64,000 nucleotides of DNA from Bartonella raoultii (GTDB lineage: Bacteria; Pseudomonadota; Alphaproteobacteria; Rhizobiales; Rhizobiaceae): positions 205,001 through 269,000 of the forward strand of contig NZ_JAIFRO010000001.1 of assembly GCF_019659805.1 (NCBI RefSeq). The letters are read 5' to 3'. This document shows positions 9,699 through 19,690 of the stretch, piece by piece (position 1 is the first letter of the stretch; each line of letters begins with the position of its first letter). The notes beneath the pieces are model-generated. The model searched no databases and was not told the DNA's origin. It saw only the letters and a list, made by a program, of their open reading frames with translations. The position numbers were made by a program, and so were the translations under genes.

Positions 9699-10715
9699 TT
9701 ATTTTACAATCTTCCAGTGACGACCATCAGACGTATAGATTATTTCCTCTCCTGTATGGGATTGATGCTTACTGTTATTCACATAAATAACAGAACCGTA
9801 AGAGGCTTTATGATCAATCAAAATTGACTTCTCTTTAAATAGATCAGGTTGTGGAAAATAAATATTAGGTACCCAAGAACCATCTTCCAAACGAATAATA
9901 GCTAAATCAGCTTTTTTTAACACATTCGAAATCGTTTCTGCACTTAAATCTTCTCCATTCACAAAAGCAACTTCAGATACATGAGATATCGGCTTTCCTC
10001 CAAGATTGCTTACGGTATTTACGCAAGCATCATCATTACATGCTGTTTGAACAACATAAGGATCATTGCAGTTTCCGTAACTATAGGTCATGTGTTTTGC
10101 TTTAACTGTATCATCGCCTATAGGAGCTCTAAAGATTGAACTTTGCGCTCCCATCACAAAACATGAGGCGAGTTGCTCATTTCCTTGAGAATATTCTTCA
10201 ACAAAGTGTAGAGAACCATCAAATTTACCAAATGTTTTTGGAACCTCAATAACACCCAGTGTTGTTTTTGTTCTATCCATTAAATCTATTATGGTACCCG
10301 TAACCAAATTTTCCTCTTTTGAAACATCAAGTCTATACTGATGCCCTACTTTCCAAGGCATTTTAATTTGACATTGCACACCAGAACCTTCACCAGAAAA
10401 ACGCTTACAATGTTTACTTTTCCAACCAACAGCATTCCAGATAGAATAATTAACGAAATGAACACCTTTAGAGTTTTGTAAACCAATATATCCACCATTT
10501 CCATTTTTAAAGGAAAATTGGCTTGCCCAGTAGTAATGAGATTTGGGCCCACCATCATAACTAATCTGTTCGAAAAAAGATAATTTATCAAACTCTCGCC
10601 CTGCAGGCCATTTATGCTGAACAGTAACAATCCCTCCAGCAACAATAGCGTAACTTGGCGAAGTTATCAAAAACAATAAAAAAACGAAGAATATTTTTTT
10701 CAGTCTGTCATTCAT
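9699..10715 (-). CDS. Secreted DUF3472-like protein
   Basis: A 338-residue exported protein of unknown function. The first 23 residues are a clear Sec signal (RLKKIFFVFLLFLITSPSYA, cut after YA). The mature part has FSFKNGNGGYIGLQ and VNYSIWNA, the G-Y-I/F-G-L-Q ... S-I/V-W pattern I associate with DUF3472 domains, which have a beta-sandwich look. The last 100 residues carry IIRLEDGSWVPNIYFPQ and end in a strand-rich tail. Several cysteines (CKRF, VQCQIKM, SCFVMG, NCNDPYVVQTACNDDACV) suggest disulfides in the periplasm or outside. AGGGGG lies 8-9 nt before the ATG. It is alone between non-coding gaps, so context adds nothing about role. Confidence 0.65.
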   Translation of the reverse strand: MNDRLKKIFFVFLLFLITSPSYAIVAGGIVTVQHKWPAGREFDKLSFFEQISYDGGPKSHYYWASQFSFKNGNGGYIGLQNSKGVHFVNYSIWNAVGWKSKHCKRFSGEGSGVQCQIKMPWKVGHQYRLDVSKEENLVTGTIIDLMDRTKTTLGVIEVPKTFGKFDGSLHFVEEYSQGNEQLASCFVMGAQSSIFRAPIGDDTVKAKHMTYSYGNCNDPYVVQTACNDDACVNTVSNLGGKPISHVSEVAFVNGEDLSAETISNVLKKADLAIIRLEDGSWVPNIYFPQPDLFKEKSILIDHKASYGSVIYVNNSKHQSHTGEEIIYTSDGRHWKIVK

Positions 10716-11155
10716 AATGAATACCCCCTAATTCATAAAATAGAATACTAATTGTATCAAAGTCATACTCTATAGTCAATGTTGCTAAAAACTTTCATTA
10801 CCCCTTGTTCCTAAAGAGTTTTAGGCTTTCACAAATAAAAAAACATATACCCTAGCAAATACTCCCTTATCTTTTTAAAATACTTTTCTTAAGAAGTTAA
10901 ATACAACAATTTATTCTTTACCAACCATCAATAAAAAACATATGCATAAAAATACTACAGTAGCAGAAACTATTCTATTGATAAGAGACAAGGAAAGTAT
11001 TTTACCTTTTATGACCATACTTCACAATATGAACGGATCATGGTTTTGACAATAACAAACAATAGGTGCATCCTTTCCATACATCATAGAAAATTATATT
11101 GAAACAACCAAAGAAAACTTCGTGCCCCGATGACGAGAGAGAGGATTTTTTTAAA
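10716..11155. other. Non-coding gap, divergent promoter region
   Basis: AT-rich stretch between the DUF3472-like gene and alr, which are transcribed away from each other; it must hold both promoters. I could not single out a convincing promoter or any gene. Confidence 0.45.
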
Positions 11156-12283
11156 ATGAACAAATCCATCAATGATAAAGCAAATGTATTTTTTCCAGCT
11201 ACAACTGTAGCAACCATTGATATAGATGCTATTGTGGAAAATTATATCACTCTATCCCAACATGTCATCCCAGCACAATGCTCAGCAGTTGTAAAAGCCA
11301 ATGCCTATGGATTAGGAGCAAATAAAATTGCCCCTGCACTTTATCAAGTAGGCTGTCGTACTTTTTTTGTCGCAAAAATTGAAGAAGCACTTCAATTAAA
11401 AACGGTTTTACCAGAAAATGTGATGATTGCTCTTCTAAATGGGCTTCCACACGCAACAGAAGAATTGATTGCACAATCAGGTATTGTTCCTGTTTTAAAC
11501 TCTTGGTCTGCTATCAAAGATTGGCAAACACTTTGCCAAAAAAAACATAAAAAATTTCCAGCAATTATTCAAATCGATACACATATGAATCGATTAGGAC
11601 TTGATAAAAAAGAATTACAAGAACTCATCAGACAACCTACAATTTTTGAAAAAGCAGAAATAAAATATATTTTAAGCCATCTTGCAAATGGAGAGGATTC
11701 CACCCACCCTTCCAATGCTATTCAGTTAGCAGCCTTTAAAGCTATACTTGCAAAATTGCCTACCTGTAAAGTTTCATTTGCCAATTCTGGAGGCATTTTT
11801 CTTGGTTCAGATTTTCATTTTGATCTTGTTCGCCCTGGCATTGCACTTTACGGTGTTGATCCCCGTGAAAAACACCAAACAACTCTTAAACCTGTTTTAA
11901 AACTTCAAGCGCAAGTCATTCAAAGCCGCTATGTTGATGCAGGAACAGCTGTTGGATATAAAGAAAGCTTTGTTACATGCAGACCAAGTACTCTTGCAAC
12001 CATTTCTATTGGCTATGCAGATGGTTGGCCCCGCCTTCTTTCTAATAAAGGCTCTGTTTATTTCAATGGGCACGCCCTTCCTATTGTTGGATATATTTCC
12101 ATGGATTCCATCATCCTTGATACTACTGATCTTGATAAAAAACCTCAAAGAGGCGATTGGGTAGAACTCATTGGTCCAAACCAAAGCGTTGAAAAAGTAG
12201 CAAGAGATGCCAACACGATTCCAAATGAGATTCTAACTTCTTTAGGGTCTCGTTATCAACGTATTTATCTTGAAAAGAATTAA
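11156..12283 (+). CDS. alr: Alanine racemase
   Basis: PLP enzyme that converts L-alanine to D-alanine for peptidoglycan. At 375 residues from the chosen start it has the family length. VVKANAYGLG near residue 45 holds the PLP lysine. NRLGLD and FANSGGIFL follow, RPGIALYG is the C-terminal part of the barrel, and SIGYADGWPR carries the second catalytic base, a tyrosine. The end SLGSRYQRIYL is typical. The frame continues 19 codons upstream to a TTG at 11099, but ATG 11156 follows GAGAGAGGA and is the better start. It is a single gene with non-coding DNA on both sides. Confidence 0.93.
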   Translation: MNKSINDKANVFFPATTVATIDIDAIVENYITLSQHVIPAQCSAVVKANAYGLGANKIAPALYQVGCRTFFVAKIEEALQLKTVLPENVMIALLNGLPHATEELIAQSGIVPVLNSWSAIKDWQTLCQKKHKKFPAIIQIDTHMNRLGLDKKELQELIRQPTIFEKAEIKYILSHLANGEDSTHPSNAIQLAAFKAILAKLPTCKVSFANSGGIFLGSDFHFDLVRPGIALYGVDPREKHQTTLKPVLKLQAQVIQSRYVDAGTAVGYKESFVTCRPSTLATISIGYADGWPRLLSNKGSVYFNGHALPIVGYISMDSIILDTTDLDKKPQRGDWVELIGPNQSVEKVARDANTIPNEILTSLGSRYQRIYLEKN

Positions 12284-12537
12284 AAAACAAAGCAAGCAAA
12301 AAGATTCTTCGAAAACAATATGCTTTTTTACCGCCTTTACACAAGAGGTCTCACAATAATACACTACGGTAGTTTTATCAAAACTTCCTCTCTCACTGCT
12401 CTTTAGCAATTTATCAATGCAAAGGCTCTAAAAATAACAACAAGAAAAGCACATTCTCTTTATTTGAAAAGAGAAAGAAAACAAAGCAAAAATCATATTC
12501 AAGAATGGGTAAGTAAATACAAGAAAGCTGCAAAAAG
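12284..12537. other. Non-coding gap between convergent alr and gcvP
   Basis: No gene seen. The gcv operon terminator lies at its right edge. Confidence 0.5.
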
Positions 12538-12564
12538 AAAGCCCATACATTCTGTATGGGCTTT
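12538..12564 (-). terminator. Terminator of the gcvTHP operon
   Basis: Perfect 12-bp stem (AAAGCCCATACA / TGTATGGGCTTT) around a 3-nt loop, followed on the minus strand by CTTTTTG. It lies 43 bp past the gcvP stop. The stem is symmetric, so it may also stop transcripts arriving from alr. Confidence 0.85.
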
Positions 12565-12606
12565 ATAGATCAATACAAATACATAAATTGAAAAGATCTG
12601 CTCAAT

Positions 12607-15411
12607 TTAATAGCTATTACCTAATGGAGGACAAGAACAAATAAGCATTTTATCTCCAGCAACATTATCGATACGGGAGACAGGAGCCCAATATTTATGT
12701 GCTGGATCAAGAAAACTATTAGGAAAAGCAGCCTCTTGTCGCGAATAAGGGCGCGCCCAAGCATCATCTAAGGTATCCACCAATATATGGGGAGCATTAA
12801 CCAACGGATTATTATCTTTTGGCCAAACACCGCTACCAATTTTTTGTGCTTCTTCAGCAATAGAGAGCAAAGCGTCACAAAAACGATCAATTTCTGCCTT
12901 TGGTTCTGATTCGGTTGGCTCAATCATCAAAGTCCCAGGAACAGGAAATGACATTGTTGGTGCATGAAATCCATAGTCAATTAAACGTTTTGTAATATCA
13001 TCAACGCTCACCTCATACTTTTCTTTCAACACACGTGTATCCACAATACATTCATGAGCCACACGACCATTTTTACCACGATAAAGAATAGAATAAGCCT
13101 GAGAAAGACGTGCTGCAATATAATTGGCATTCAAAATTGCTATTTGCGTTGCATATTTTAAGCCATCCGCCCCCATCATTCGAATATACATCCAAGTAAT
13201 GATAAGAAGAGAGGCACTTCCATAAGGAGCTGCAGAAACCGCATGTGTCGTTTTCTCTTGCACATGCCCTGGCAAGAACGGTTTAAGATGCGCTGCAACT
13301 CCAATCGGACCAGCACCAGGTCCCCCACCACCATGAGGAATTGCAAATGTTTTATGAAGGTTCATATGACAGACATCGGCTCCAATATCTGCTGGACGCG
13401 CAAGTCCAACAAGCGCATTGAGATTTGCACCATCAAAATATACTTGTCCTCCATTTTCATGAATAAGAGAGCAAATTTCCTTAATATTTTCCTCATAAAC
13501 ACCATGGGTTGAAGGATAGGTAATCATGAGAGCAGCTAAATGATCCTTATGCAATTGTGCTTTCATTTTAAGATCATCAACATCAACATCGCCATCACTT
13601 GAGCACTTCACGACAACGACTTCCATACCTGCCATATGCGCTGAAGCTGGGTTCGTACCATGTGCTGAAGCAGGAATAAGGCAAACGGTGCGCTGATGTT
13701 CCCCACGCGTTTGATAATATCGTCGAATTGCCAATAATCCCGCATATTCTCCTTGAGCGCCAGAATTTGGCTGAAAAGAAACTTGCGAAAATCCTGTAAT
13801 TTCACACAACCATGTATTTAACTGATGAATTATTTCCTGATAACCTACCGCATCTTCGTTGGAAACAAAAGGATGGATATCAGCCACCGTAGGCCAAGTC
13901 AAAGGCATCAGTTCAGCTGCTGCATTAAGCTTCATCGTACAAGAACCAAGTGGGATCATTGCTCGATCTAATGCCAAATCTTTATCAGCCAAACGACGCA
14001 AGAAACGCATCATATCTGTCTCTGAATGTACAGCATGAAAAAAAGGCTGAGAAAGAAAAGTCGCATCACGTCTTTCTCCCCAAAGTCGTGAAGAAGCTTG
14101 ATCAACCAATTGTGCACCAAAAAGTTTTGCTAAAGCATGGGCATCCTCTTGTGTTGACAATTCATCAAAATTTATAGCAATTCTGTCATCATCAAGAATA
14201 CGCACCAACCGTCCATTTTTTTTCGCTTTCTGGGCAATTTCTCGTGCTTTTCCCTTTACAAAAACACTAACACAATCAAAAAAATATTCACCTTCACAAA
14301 GAATCTCTGCATCCTCTAAAGCAGCAACAAAACAACATGTTAAATGATGAACACGCTGCGCAATTTCCTGTAAGCCTTGTGGACCATGCCACACAGCATA
14401 AGCAGTTGCCATATTTGCCAACAAAGCTTGTGCTGTACAAATATTTGACGTTGCTTTATCGCGCCGAATATGTTGTTCTCGTGTTTGCAATGCTAAACGA
14501 AACCCAATGCGCCCTTTTGTATCCACAGATTGCCCCACAATGCGCCCTGGAATAAGACGTGTTAACGCATCACTAACCGCAAGGTAACCGGCATGTGGTC
14601 CCCCAAACCCCATTGGAACACCATAACGCTGCATTGAACCGACAACAATATCTGCGCCCCATTTTGCTGGTGCTTCCATAAGAGTAAGAGCCAAAGGATC
14701 TGCAACGACAATAACGAGCGCTCCTTTTTCTTTTGCCTCTTTTATGACTTCACTATAATCATGAAAAAAACCTTTTGTATCAGGCCAAGACAGAACAATT
14801 GCCGCTGTATGAGAACAAATTTCACCATTTTGGCTTACCTGAAGACCTTGTGTTTCAGCACGTGTTTGTACAACACTCAAGGTCTGTGGATGCAAAAGAC
14901 TTTGAAGAGAAATTTTTATTTTTTTTCCACGTGTAAAACGGCAAGCCATAGCAATCGCTTCAGCTAAAGCGGTTGCTTCATCAAGAAGAGAAGCCGCTGC
15001 CACAGGCAAGCCAGTAAGTTCACTAATCAATGTCTGAAAATAAAATAAGAGCTCTAAGCGACCTTGGCTAATTTCTGCTTGATAAGGCGTATAAGCAGTA
15101 TACCATGCTGGATTTTCAAAAAGATTTCGCAAAATAACAGGAGGAACGTAAGTTCCATGATATCCTTGCCCAATAAAACTTTTATATACTTTATTACGGC
15201 CCATGATCTCAGCAAGTTCGCTTAAAGCGTACTCTTCACTGGCGGCTTTTGGCAGATCAAGTGAACGTTCTAAACGAATAGAATGAGGAACAGCTTGAGA
15301 AACGAGTGTTTCCAAAGAATCGAGCGCCAAAACATCAAGCATTTTTTGTGTTTCATCAGGACGAAGCCCAATGTGTCGAGAAGAAAAATGACGTTTTTGC
15401 ATAGCACTCAT
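12607..15411 (-). CDS. gcvP: Glycine dehydrogenase (decarboxylating), P protein
   Basis: PLP-dependent P protein of the glycine cleavage system. It decarboxylates glycine and passes the aminomethyl group to the lipoyl arm of GcvH. At 934 residues it is the fused single-chain form: an N-terminal half from [12 protein letters not shown] and a C-terminal half with the active centre. The PLP lysine is in [19 protein letters not shown] at about residue 690, followed by the glycine-rich loop. [18 protein letters not shown] is another family block. Its start overlaps the gcvH stop by 4 bp, so it is translationally coupled as the last gene of gcvT-gcvH-gcvP. Confidence 0.97.
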   Translation of the reverse strand: MSAMQKRHFSSRHIGLRPDETQKMLDVLALDSLETLVSQAVPHSIRLERSLDLPKAASEEYALSELAEIMGRNKVYKSFIGQGYHGTYVPPVILRNLFENPAWYTAYTPYQAEISQGRLELLFYFQTLISELTGLPVAAASLLDEATALAEAIAMACRFTRGKKIKISLQSLLHPQTLSVVQTRAETQGLQVSQNGEICSHTAAIVLSWPDTKGFFHDYSEVIKEAKEKGALVIVVADPLALTLMEAPAKWGADIVVGSMQRYGVPMGFGGPHAGYLAVSDALTRLIPGRIVGQSVDTKGRIGFRLALQTREQHIRRDKATSNICTAQALLANMATAYAVWHGPQGLQEIAQRVHHLTCCFVAALEDAEILCEGEYFFDCVSVFVKGKAREIAQKAKKNGRLVRILDDDRIAINFDELSTQEDAHALAKLFGAQLVDQASSRLWGERRDATFLSQPFFHAVHSETDMMRFLRRLADKDLALDRAMIPLGSCTMKLNAAAELMPLTWPTVADIHPFVSNEDAVGYQEIIHQLNTWLCEITGFSQVSFQPNSGAQGEYAGLLAIRRYYQTRGEHQRTVCLIPASAHGTNPASAHMAGMEVVVVKCSSDGDVDVDDLKMKAQLHKDHLAALMITYPSTHGVYEENIKEICSLIHENGGQVYFDGANLNALVGLARPADIGADVCHMNLHKTFAIPHGGGGPGAGPIGVAAHLKPFLPGHVQEKTTHAVSAAPYGSASLLIITWMYIRMMGADGLKYATQIAILNANYIAARLSQAYSILYRGKNGRVAHECIVDTRVLKEKYEVSVDDITKRLIDYGFHAPTMSFPVPGTLMIEPTESEPKAEIDRFCDALLSIAEEAQKIGSGVWPKDNNPLVNAPHILVDTLDDAWARPYSRQEAAFPNSFLDPAHKYWAPVSRIDNVAGDKMLICSCPPLGNSY

Positions 15412-15776
15412 CCAATCAGTGCTTTGTAAGCAGCCTCATCAAGCAAGCCTTCAAGTTGCGTTTCATCCTGCAATGTCATTTTCCATAACCAGCCTTCTGT
15501 TTCAGCTTTCTGATTTACTAATTCAGGACGATTTGCCAATGCCCCATTACTCTCCACCACCTCACCATCAAGAGGAGCATACACATCAGAGGCTGCTTTC
15601 ACCGATTCCACCACAGCAGCAGCATCACCTTTAGAAAGTTTTGTCCCTTTTTGTGGCAAATCAATAAAAACCAAATCCCCTAACTGCTCTTGAGCATAAT
15701 GTGTAATTCCAACCGTAACCACTTGTCCTTCCACGTTAAGCCACTCATGATCTTGTGTAAAATAAGTTTTAGACAT
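15408..15776 (-). CDS. gcvH: Glycine cleavage system H protein
   Basis: Lipoyl carrier that shuttles the aminomethyl group from GcvP to GcvT. At 122 residues it is a single lipoyl domain. [14 protein letters not shown] contains the lipoylated lysine, residue 60. [12 protein letters not shown] at the N-terminus and GWLWKMTL near the C-terminus are family hallmarks. It starts 7 bp after the gcvT stop and overlaps gcvP by 4 bp. Confidence 0.97.
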   Translation of the reverse strand: MSKTYFTQDHEWLNVEGQVVTVGITHYAQEQLGDLVFIDLPQKGTKLSKGDAAAVVESVKAASDVYAPLDGEVVESNGALANRPELVNQKAETEGWLWKMTLQDETQLEGLLDEAAYKALIG

Positions 15777-15783
15777 AAAAAAA

Positions 15784-16899
15784 TTATCCTTTAAAATAAC
15801 GCTGTTCTACAAAAGGAAGTGAATGAACCGACAATGTAATTTTTTTACCACGCAGTTCTGTAAAGACCTGTGTTCCTTCCGCTTTCAAAGCAACTGGAAC
15901 ATATCCCATTGCAATAGGACCATCAAAAGAGGGACCAAAACCACCTGATGTTACCACCCCAATCTGATGACCTTCATCATCAAGAAGCACTGCACCGGCA
16001 CGAACGGGTTGACGTGTATGTGGTTTTAAGCCAACACGACAACGCGAAGGTCCTTTTTCAAGAGCTTCCAGAAAAGCTTTTGCTCCATAAAACTGTGCTT
16101 TTTCTCGCACAGTTTTAGGAACAGCCCATGTAAGTGCAGCATCAATGGGCGTTGTTTCAGTGGTAATATCATTCCCATGCAAGCACAGCCCTGCTTCTAA
16201 CCGAAGACTATCGCGCGCTGCAAGACCAATCCACTCAACGCGAGAATCTCTGAGCAATGTTTCAGCTAATGTATGTGCATGCCCTATGGGCAAAGCAATT
16301 TCAAAGCCATCTTCTCCTGTATAACCAGAACGTGTGATAAACCAATCTTGTTGTTCAAATCCTTGCATAAACAACAATTCATTACCTGGCAAACCTGCAT
16401 CAGCTATCACAGCGGCTGCTTCAGGACCTTGAAGAGCAAGCAGAACCCTTTCAAGGGCAATCACATGGCATTCAAAATGAACAGCACGTTTTTCAAGCTC
16501 GACAAAATCTGTATGTGCATTACCAGCATTTGCGACCAGCATAAAGCGGTCCTCTGCGACACGGGTAAGGATCATATCATCAATAATACCCGCCTGCTCA
16601 TTAAGCAAATAGCTATACCGTGATTGACCAATTTTAAACAGTGCGGCATTTACTGGCAAAGCATAAGATAAAAACTCTACAGCCTGTGGCCCCTCAACAG
16701 CAATCAATTGCATATGAGAAATATCAAAAAGCCCTGCATGCGAACGCGTATGAAGATGTTCTTTTAAAACACCAAGAGGATAAGTTAAAGGCATCCGCCA
16801 ACCTGCAAAAGCACCAAATTTGGCTCCAGCTTTTTCATGAAAAGAATATAAAGGAAGTGCTTTTAAAGAAGATGTATCAAAATTTTGTGGTGTGCCCAT
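15784..16899 (-). CDS. gcvT: Aminomethyltransferase, T protein
   Basis: Tetrahydrofolate-dependent T protein that releases ammonia from the GcvH-bound intermediate and forms 5,10-methylene-THF. At 371 residues the order is normal: [20 protein letters not shown] at the N-terminus, GLFDISHMQ, then the folate-binding [16 protein letters not shown] with the catalytic region, and [20 protein letters not shown]. The C-terminal domain ends with [18 protein letters not shown]. First gene of the operon, downstream of the glycine riboswitch. An ATATTATG start follows GGAGAT. Confidence 0.97.
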   Translation of the reverse strand: MGTPQNFDTSSLKALPLYSFHEKAGAKFGAFAGWRMPLTYPLGVLKEHLHTRSHAGLFDISHMQLIAVEGPQAVEFLSYALPVNAALFKIGQSRYSYLLNEQAGIIDDMILTRVAEDRFMLVANAGNAHTDFVELEKRAVHFECHVIALERVLLALQGPEAAAVIADAGLPGNELLFMQGFEQQDWFITRSGYTGEDGFEIALPIGHAHTLAETLLRDSRVEWIGLAARDSLRLEAGLCLHGNDITTETTPIDAALTWAVPKTVREKAQFYGAKAFLEALEKGPSRCRVGLKPHTRQPVRAGAVLLDDEGHQIGVVTSGGFGPSFDGPIAMGYVPVALKAEGTQVFTELRGKKITLSVHSLPFVEQRYFKG

Positions 16900-16937
16900 A
16901 ATATCTCCAAATTCGTATTAACGACCACAAAACATGG

Positions 16938-17127
16938 CCCTGTCTGCCCCTTCTGTTACTAACCTGAGAGACTTACGAAAAAAGTTTTCGCTTACACCTT
17001 CGGCGCGGATTTTCCCGACTTTCCAGACTTGTCTTTTTTCTTTTACGGTCCTTAGGGCCTGAGAGATTATGGGCTATTTTCCCCTTCGGCGACAAATGCA
17101 AAAAGAAGCAATCTGTACTCTCCCGCA
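16938..17127 (-). promoter_or_regulatory. Tandem glycine riboswitch
   Basis: Two glycine aptamers in series upstream of gcvT. Read on the minus strand, the first begins GCGGGAGAGT (17127-17118), has CCGAAGG (17089-17083) and CTCTCAG (17065-17059). The second has CCGAAGG (17003-16997) and CTCTCAG (16970-16964) and closes near GGGGCAGACAGGG at 16938. The doubled CCGAAGG and CTCTCAGG blocks are the known signature of this riboswitch, which turns on glycine cleavage when glycine is plentiful. The expression platform must lie in the 38 nt before gcvT. Confidence 0.93.
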
Positions 17128-17170
17128 AAAAAAAATGAAAAAAACGATAACGCTCTTTCTGACACCTTGC

Positions 17171-17199
17171 TTTATAACCCATCTTTATAACACTGTCAT
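17171..17199 (-). promoter_or_regulatory. Promoter of the gcvTHP operon
   Basis: Minus strand ATGACA (17199-17194), 17 bp, TATAAA (17176-17171). The predicted start near 17164 lies about 37 nt before the first aptamer. Confidence 0.55.
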
Positions 17200-17622
17200 C
17201 AGTAAAGTGAGGAAAACACGTATTTTTAAACTTGCGTAGACTATTTTAAAGGATTTATAATAGCGCTCTATCAAATTTTATGAAGGATGCAAAGAGTCAT
17301 ATTTTAATAAATTTTAGAAAGAAATTATGAGGGCATAAATGAAATATCCTTTTAAATAAGGTAAAATTTCATGCATACATTGTGCGTAAATTAAGGGTTA
17401 TAAAGCAATCTCTTTCCTTATAAGATCTTTTTTTGTACGCCCAAGTTATAATCACGGAGTTTCATATTTTCTATGAGAAAGAACTTCAAGTATTTTACAA
17501 GTATAATCTTAACACACAAGAGGTTGGGTTTTCTTTATCTTTAAACTTTTCTCTCTCAATAGTGTCATAAATGACAGTTATTGACTTAATCCAACTTCAT
17601 TAATAAAGGTTATAAAATACTC
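17200..17622. other. Non-coding gap with a possible operator before the Lon-N gene
   Basis: No gene seen. A perfect inverted repeat TGTCAT-AA-ATGACA (17563-17576) sits 4 bp before a TTGACT (17581-17586) that could be a -35 box for the Lon-N gene. This is suggestive of an operator, no more. Confidence 0.35.
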
Positions 17623-18285
17623 ATGAAAGCTGGCAATATTTATTATAATTGCGAAAATGATCTTCCAAAGCAAATTGCTCTTTTTCCTTTAGAAGGTGCT
17701 CTTTTACTTCCGGGCGGTTTTTTATCACTTAACATTTTTGAACCAGAATCACTTGAAATGGTTGAAAACGTTATGGTATCCAATCGTCTTTTAGGAATCA
17801 TTCAACCTCTTTCATCAGATACAGATCGCTTTTCTGCACAATTGTACAAAATAGGCTGTATAGGGCGTATTACGAACTACAGCGAAACAGGAAATGGAAA
17901 TCTTTTCATTATATTACAAGGTGTTTGCCGCTTCACTTTAGAGCAAGAATTGGTCAACACAAAATCTTATCGAACAGCCCGTATCCAATCAAATATAAAA
18001 GATTTACATGAACCAGATATTACAGAAAGCATTCATCGAGAAAGCTTGCTCAATATTGTTGAGAAATATCTCACTCTTCATGATATGGAATATAATTGGA
18101 GCAGTATCATCCAAGCTCCCACGCCGATATTAGTGAATGCTTTTTCAGCTCTGATCCCCTTTACACCAGCAGAAAAACAAGCACTTCTGGAGGCACCAGA
18201 TCTTAGAAGCCGCGCTCAAACTCTTCTCGCTCTCACAGAGCGTTCCCTCATGAAACAAACAGGAACAGATTATCATTTAAATTGA
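17623..18285 (+). CDS. LON peptidase substrate-binding (Lon-N) domain protein
   Basis: A stand-alone Lon N-terminal domain protein of 220 residues with no ATPase or protease domain. The Lon-N fold is shown by IALFPLEGALLLPGGFLSLN and IFEPESLEMVENVM at the start, and by YKIGCIGRITNYSETGNG and LQGVCRFTLEQEL in the middle. A helical C-terminal half with FTPAEKQALLEAPDL follows. Such proteins are common in alphaproteobacteria and probably bind unfolded or specific protein partners; their role is not settled. The Trm112-like gene follows 14 bp downstream, so the pair is likely co-transcribed. Confidence 0.85.
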   Translation: MKAGNIYYNCENDLPKQIALFPLEGALLLPGGFLSLNIFEPESLEMVENVMVSNRLLGIIQPLSSDTDRFSAQLYKIGCIGRITNYSETGNGNLFIILQGVCRFTLEQELVNTKSYRTARIQSNIKDLHEPDITESIHRESLLNIVEKYLTLHDMEYNWSSIIQAPTPILVNAFSALIPFTPAEKQALLEAPDLRSRAQTLLALTERSLMKQTGTDYHLN

Positions 18286-18299
18286 TAACATGAAACAAT

Positions 18300-18509
18300 A
18301 TGAAAAAAATGATCACTGACCCTAAAATGCTCGAATTGCTTGTCTGCCCCATTACAGGCGGAACCCTTTCTTTCAACCCTCAAACACAAGAATTAATTTC
18401 ACTCAAAGCAAAACTTGCCTATCCTATTCGTGACGGCATCCCTATTATGCTTACCTCAGAAGCACGTCCTTTAAAGCATAATGAAAAAGCTCTCCATAAA
18501 AATAGATAA
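18300..18509 (+). CDS. Trm112-like (UPF0434) small protein
   Basis: A 69-residue protein of the Trm112/YcaR family. [15 protein letters not shown] and [18 protein letters not shown] are the two family blocks. Only one cysteine remains, whereas zinc-binding members carry two Cys pairs, which is usual for proteobacterial members. Eukaryotic and archaeal homologues activate methyltransferases; the bacterial role is unclear. Co-directional with, and 14 bp from, the Lon-N gene. Confidence 0.88.
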   Translation: MKKMITDPKMLELLVCPITGGTLSFNPQTQELISLKAKLAYPIRDGIPIMLTSEARPLKHNEKALHKNR

Positions 18510-19690
18510 TCCTCATATATTGTGTTTGTTATAGCGCATTATTTGCAAGACTTTTTACCCCCAAATTGCCTTTTTTCTTATTTTTATACCATTATACGTC
18601 ACAATTTTCTTAAGACACTTTCCTGTATGCCCATTCTTCATAAAGAATAATCAGCAACAGCATTATATTTGCCCTCCAATGTTGCTACACCCCTTTACAT
18701 TCAAACGCTTCATGAAAGTCATTTCATCTTACCTTATTAAATTACCCATACCCCCCCTCTTATAACCTATAAACAAATGCTTTTAATGAACTCAACATAG
18801 ATAAACTTGAAGCAAAAGAATCTTACGTTATCAGAACACTCTCTCTCTATAAAAAACTTTAAATGCTTTTTTGCACATACTCAAAATCATAATTTGAAAG
18901 ACATTCAACACCATAGAAACCACAAAAGGATAATATGTAATTTCAAAAATCCTACAGAAAAAGGTCAAAAAAACCATAAAAGACTCATCTCCCCCCTGCT
19001 TCCTTTTTAAATAAAAAGTTTCTTTATACGTTTATACGTTTATACGTTTATACGTTTATACGTTTATGAAAACATCCTAACATATTTGCTTTTGTAAAGC
19101 GCTTTTTGATTAAAAAGATGCTTATATTCTTTATCAAAACATGCAGCTTTCTCAAAAACAATGAGGCGACTGTTGAAGCATAACTTTCCAACAAATCCAA
19201 AATATGAGAAAAGAATAAAAGCGTGTAAGTGCAAGACATTTACAAGAAATTGAATCTATCTTACATGAAAGCTTTCTTTGCTAAACATCCTTACCCAACA
19301 ATGAAAAGCTTCTTTAAGATCCAAAGAAAACAAAAAAGCACTAAACACAACTTTGAAAAAAACACAGGAATATTTTTATAAAAAACTGATCCTTTACATA
19401 AAAGATAAAAAATTTCATCATCGCAATATAAGAGAAACAAAATTCAAATATCTTCAAAAAAAGAAGAGAGAAATGCTAAAAAAATTCTAAAATTACAGCC
19501 TCAATTGCTATAGTGATCAAGTACCCTTCATAGAATTGATCATAAAATATTTCGATTTTCTTAACTCTCAAAAAGCCAGCAGCAATTATTTGTAAAAACA
19601 GCACTTTGCTTAAATAGTCCTTGACCAACTTACCTTCTCCTGAGTATAGCCCGAGAGAAGAAACATGAAGAGGAATAGGAGTATGAAAAA
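18510..19690. other. Long non-coding gap upstream of asd
   Basis: About 1.2 kb of AT-rich DNA with no supported gene. It contains the 8-bp tandem repeat at 19023-19062. Short open frames here lack ribosome binding sites and protein-like composition. Confidence 0.5.
19023..19062. repeat. Five tandem copies of an 8-bp unit
   Basis: TTTATACG is repeated five times without a mismatch, followed by a partial sixth (TTTATG). It lies in non-coding DNA. Such arrays change copy number by slippage; it is a possible strain marker. No gene is obviously controlled by it, as asd starts 630 bp further on. Confidence 0.95.

Noticed and set aside
16273-16901. Plus-strand frames opposite gcvT
   Set aside because: Antisense shadows of a well-conserved gene.
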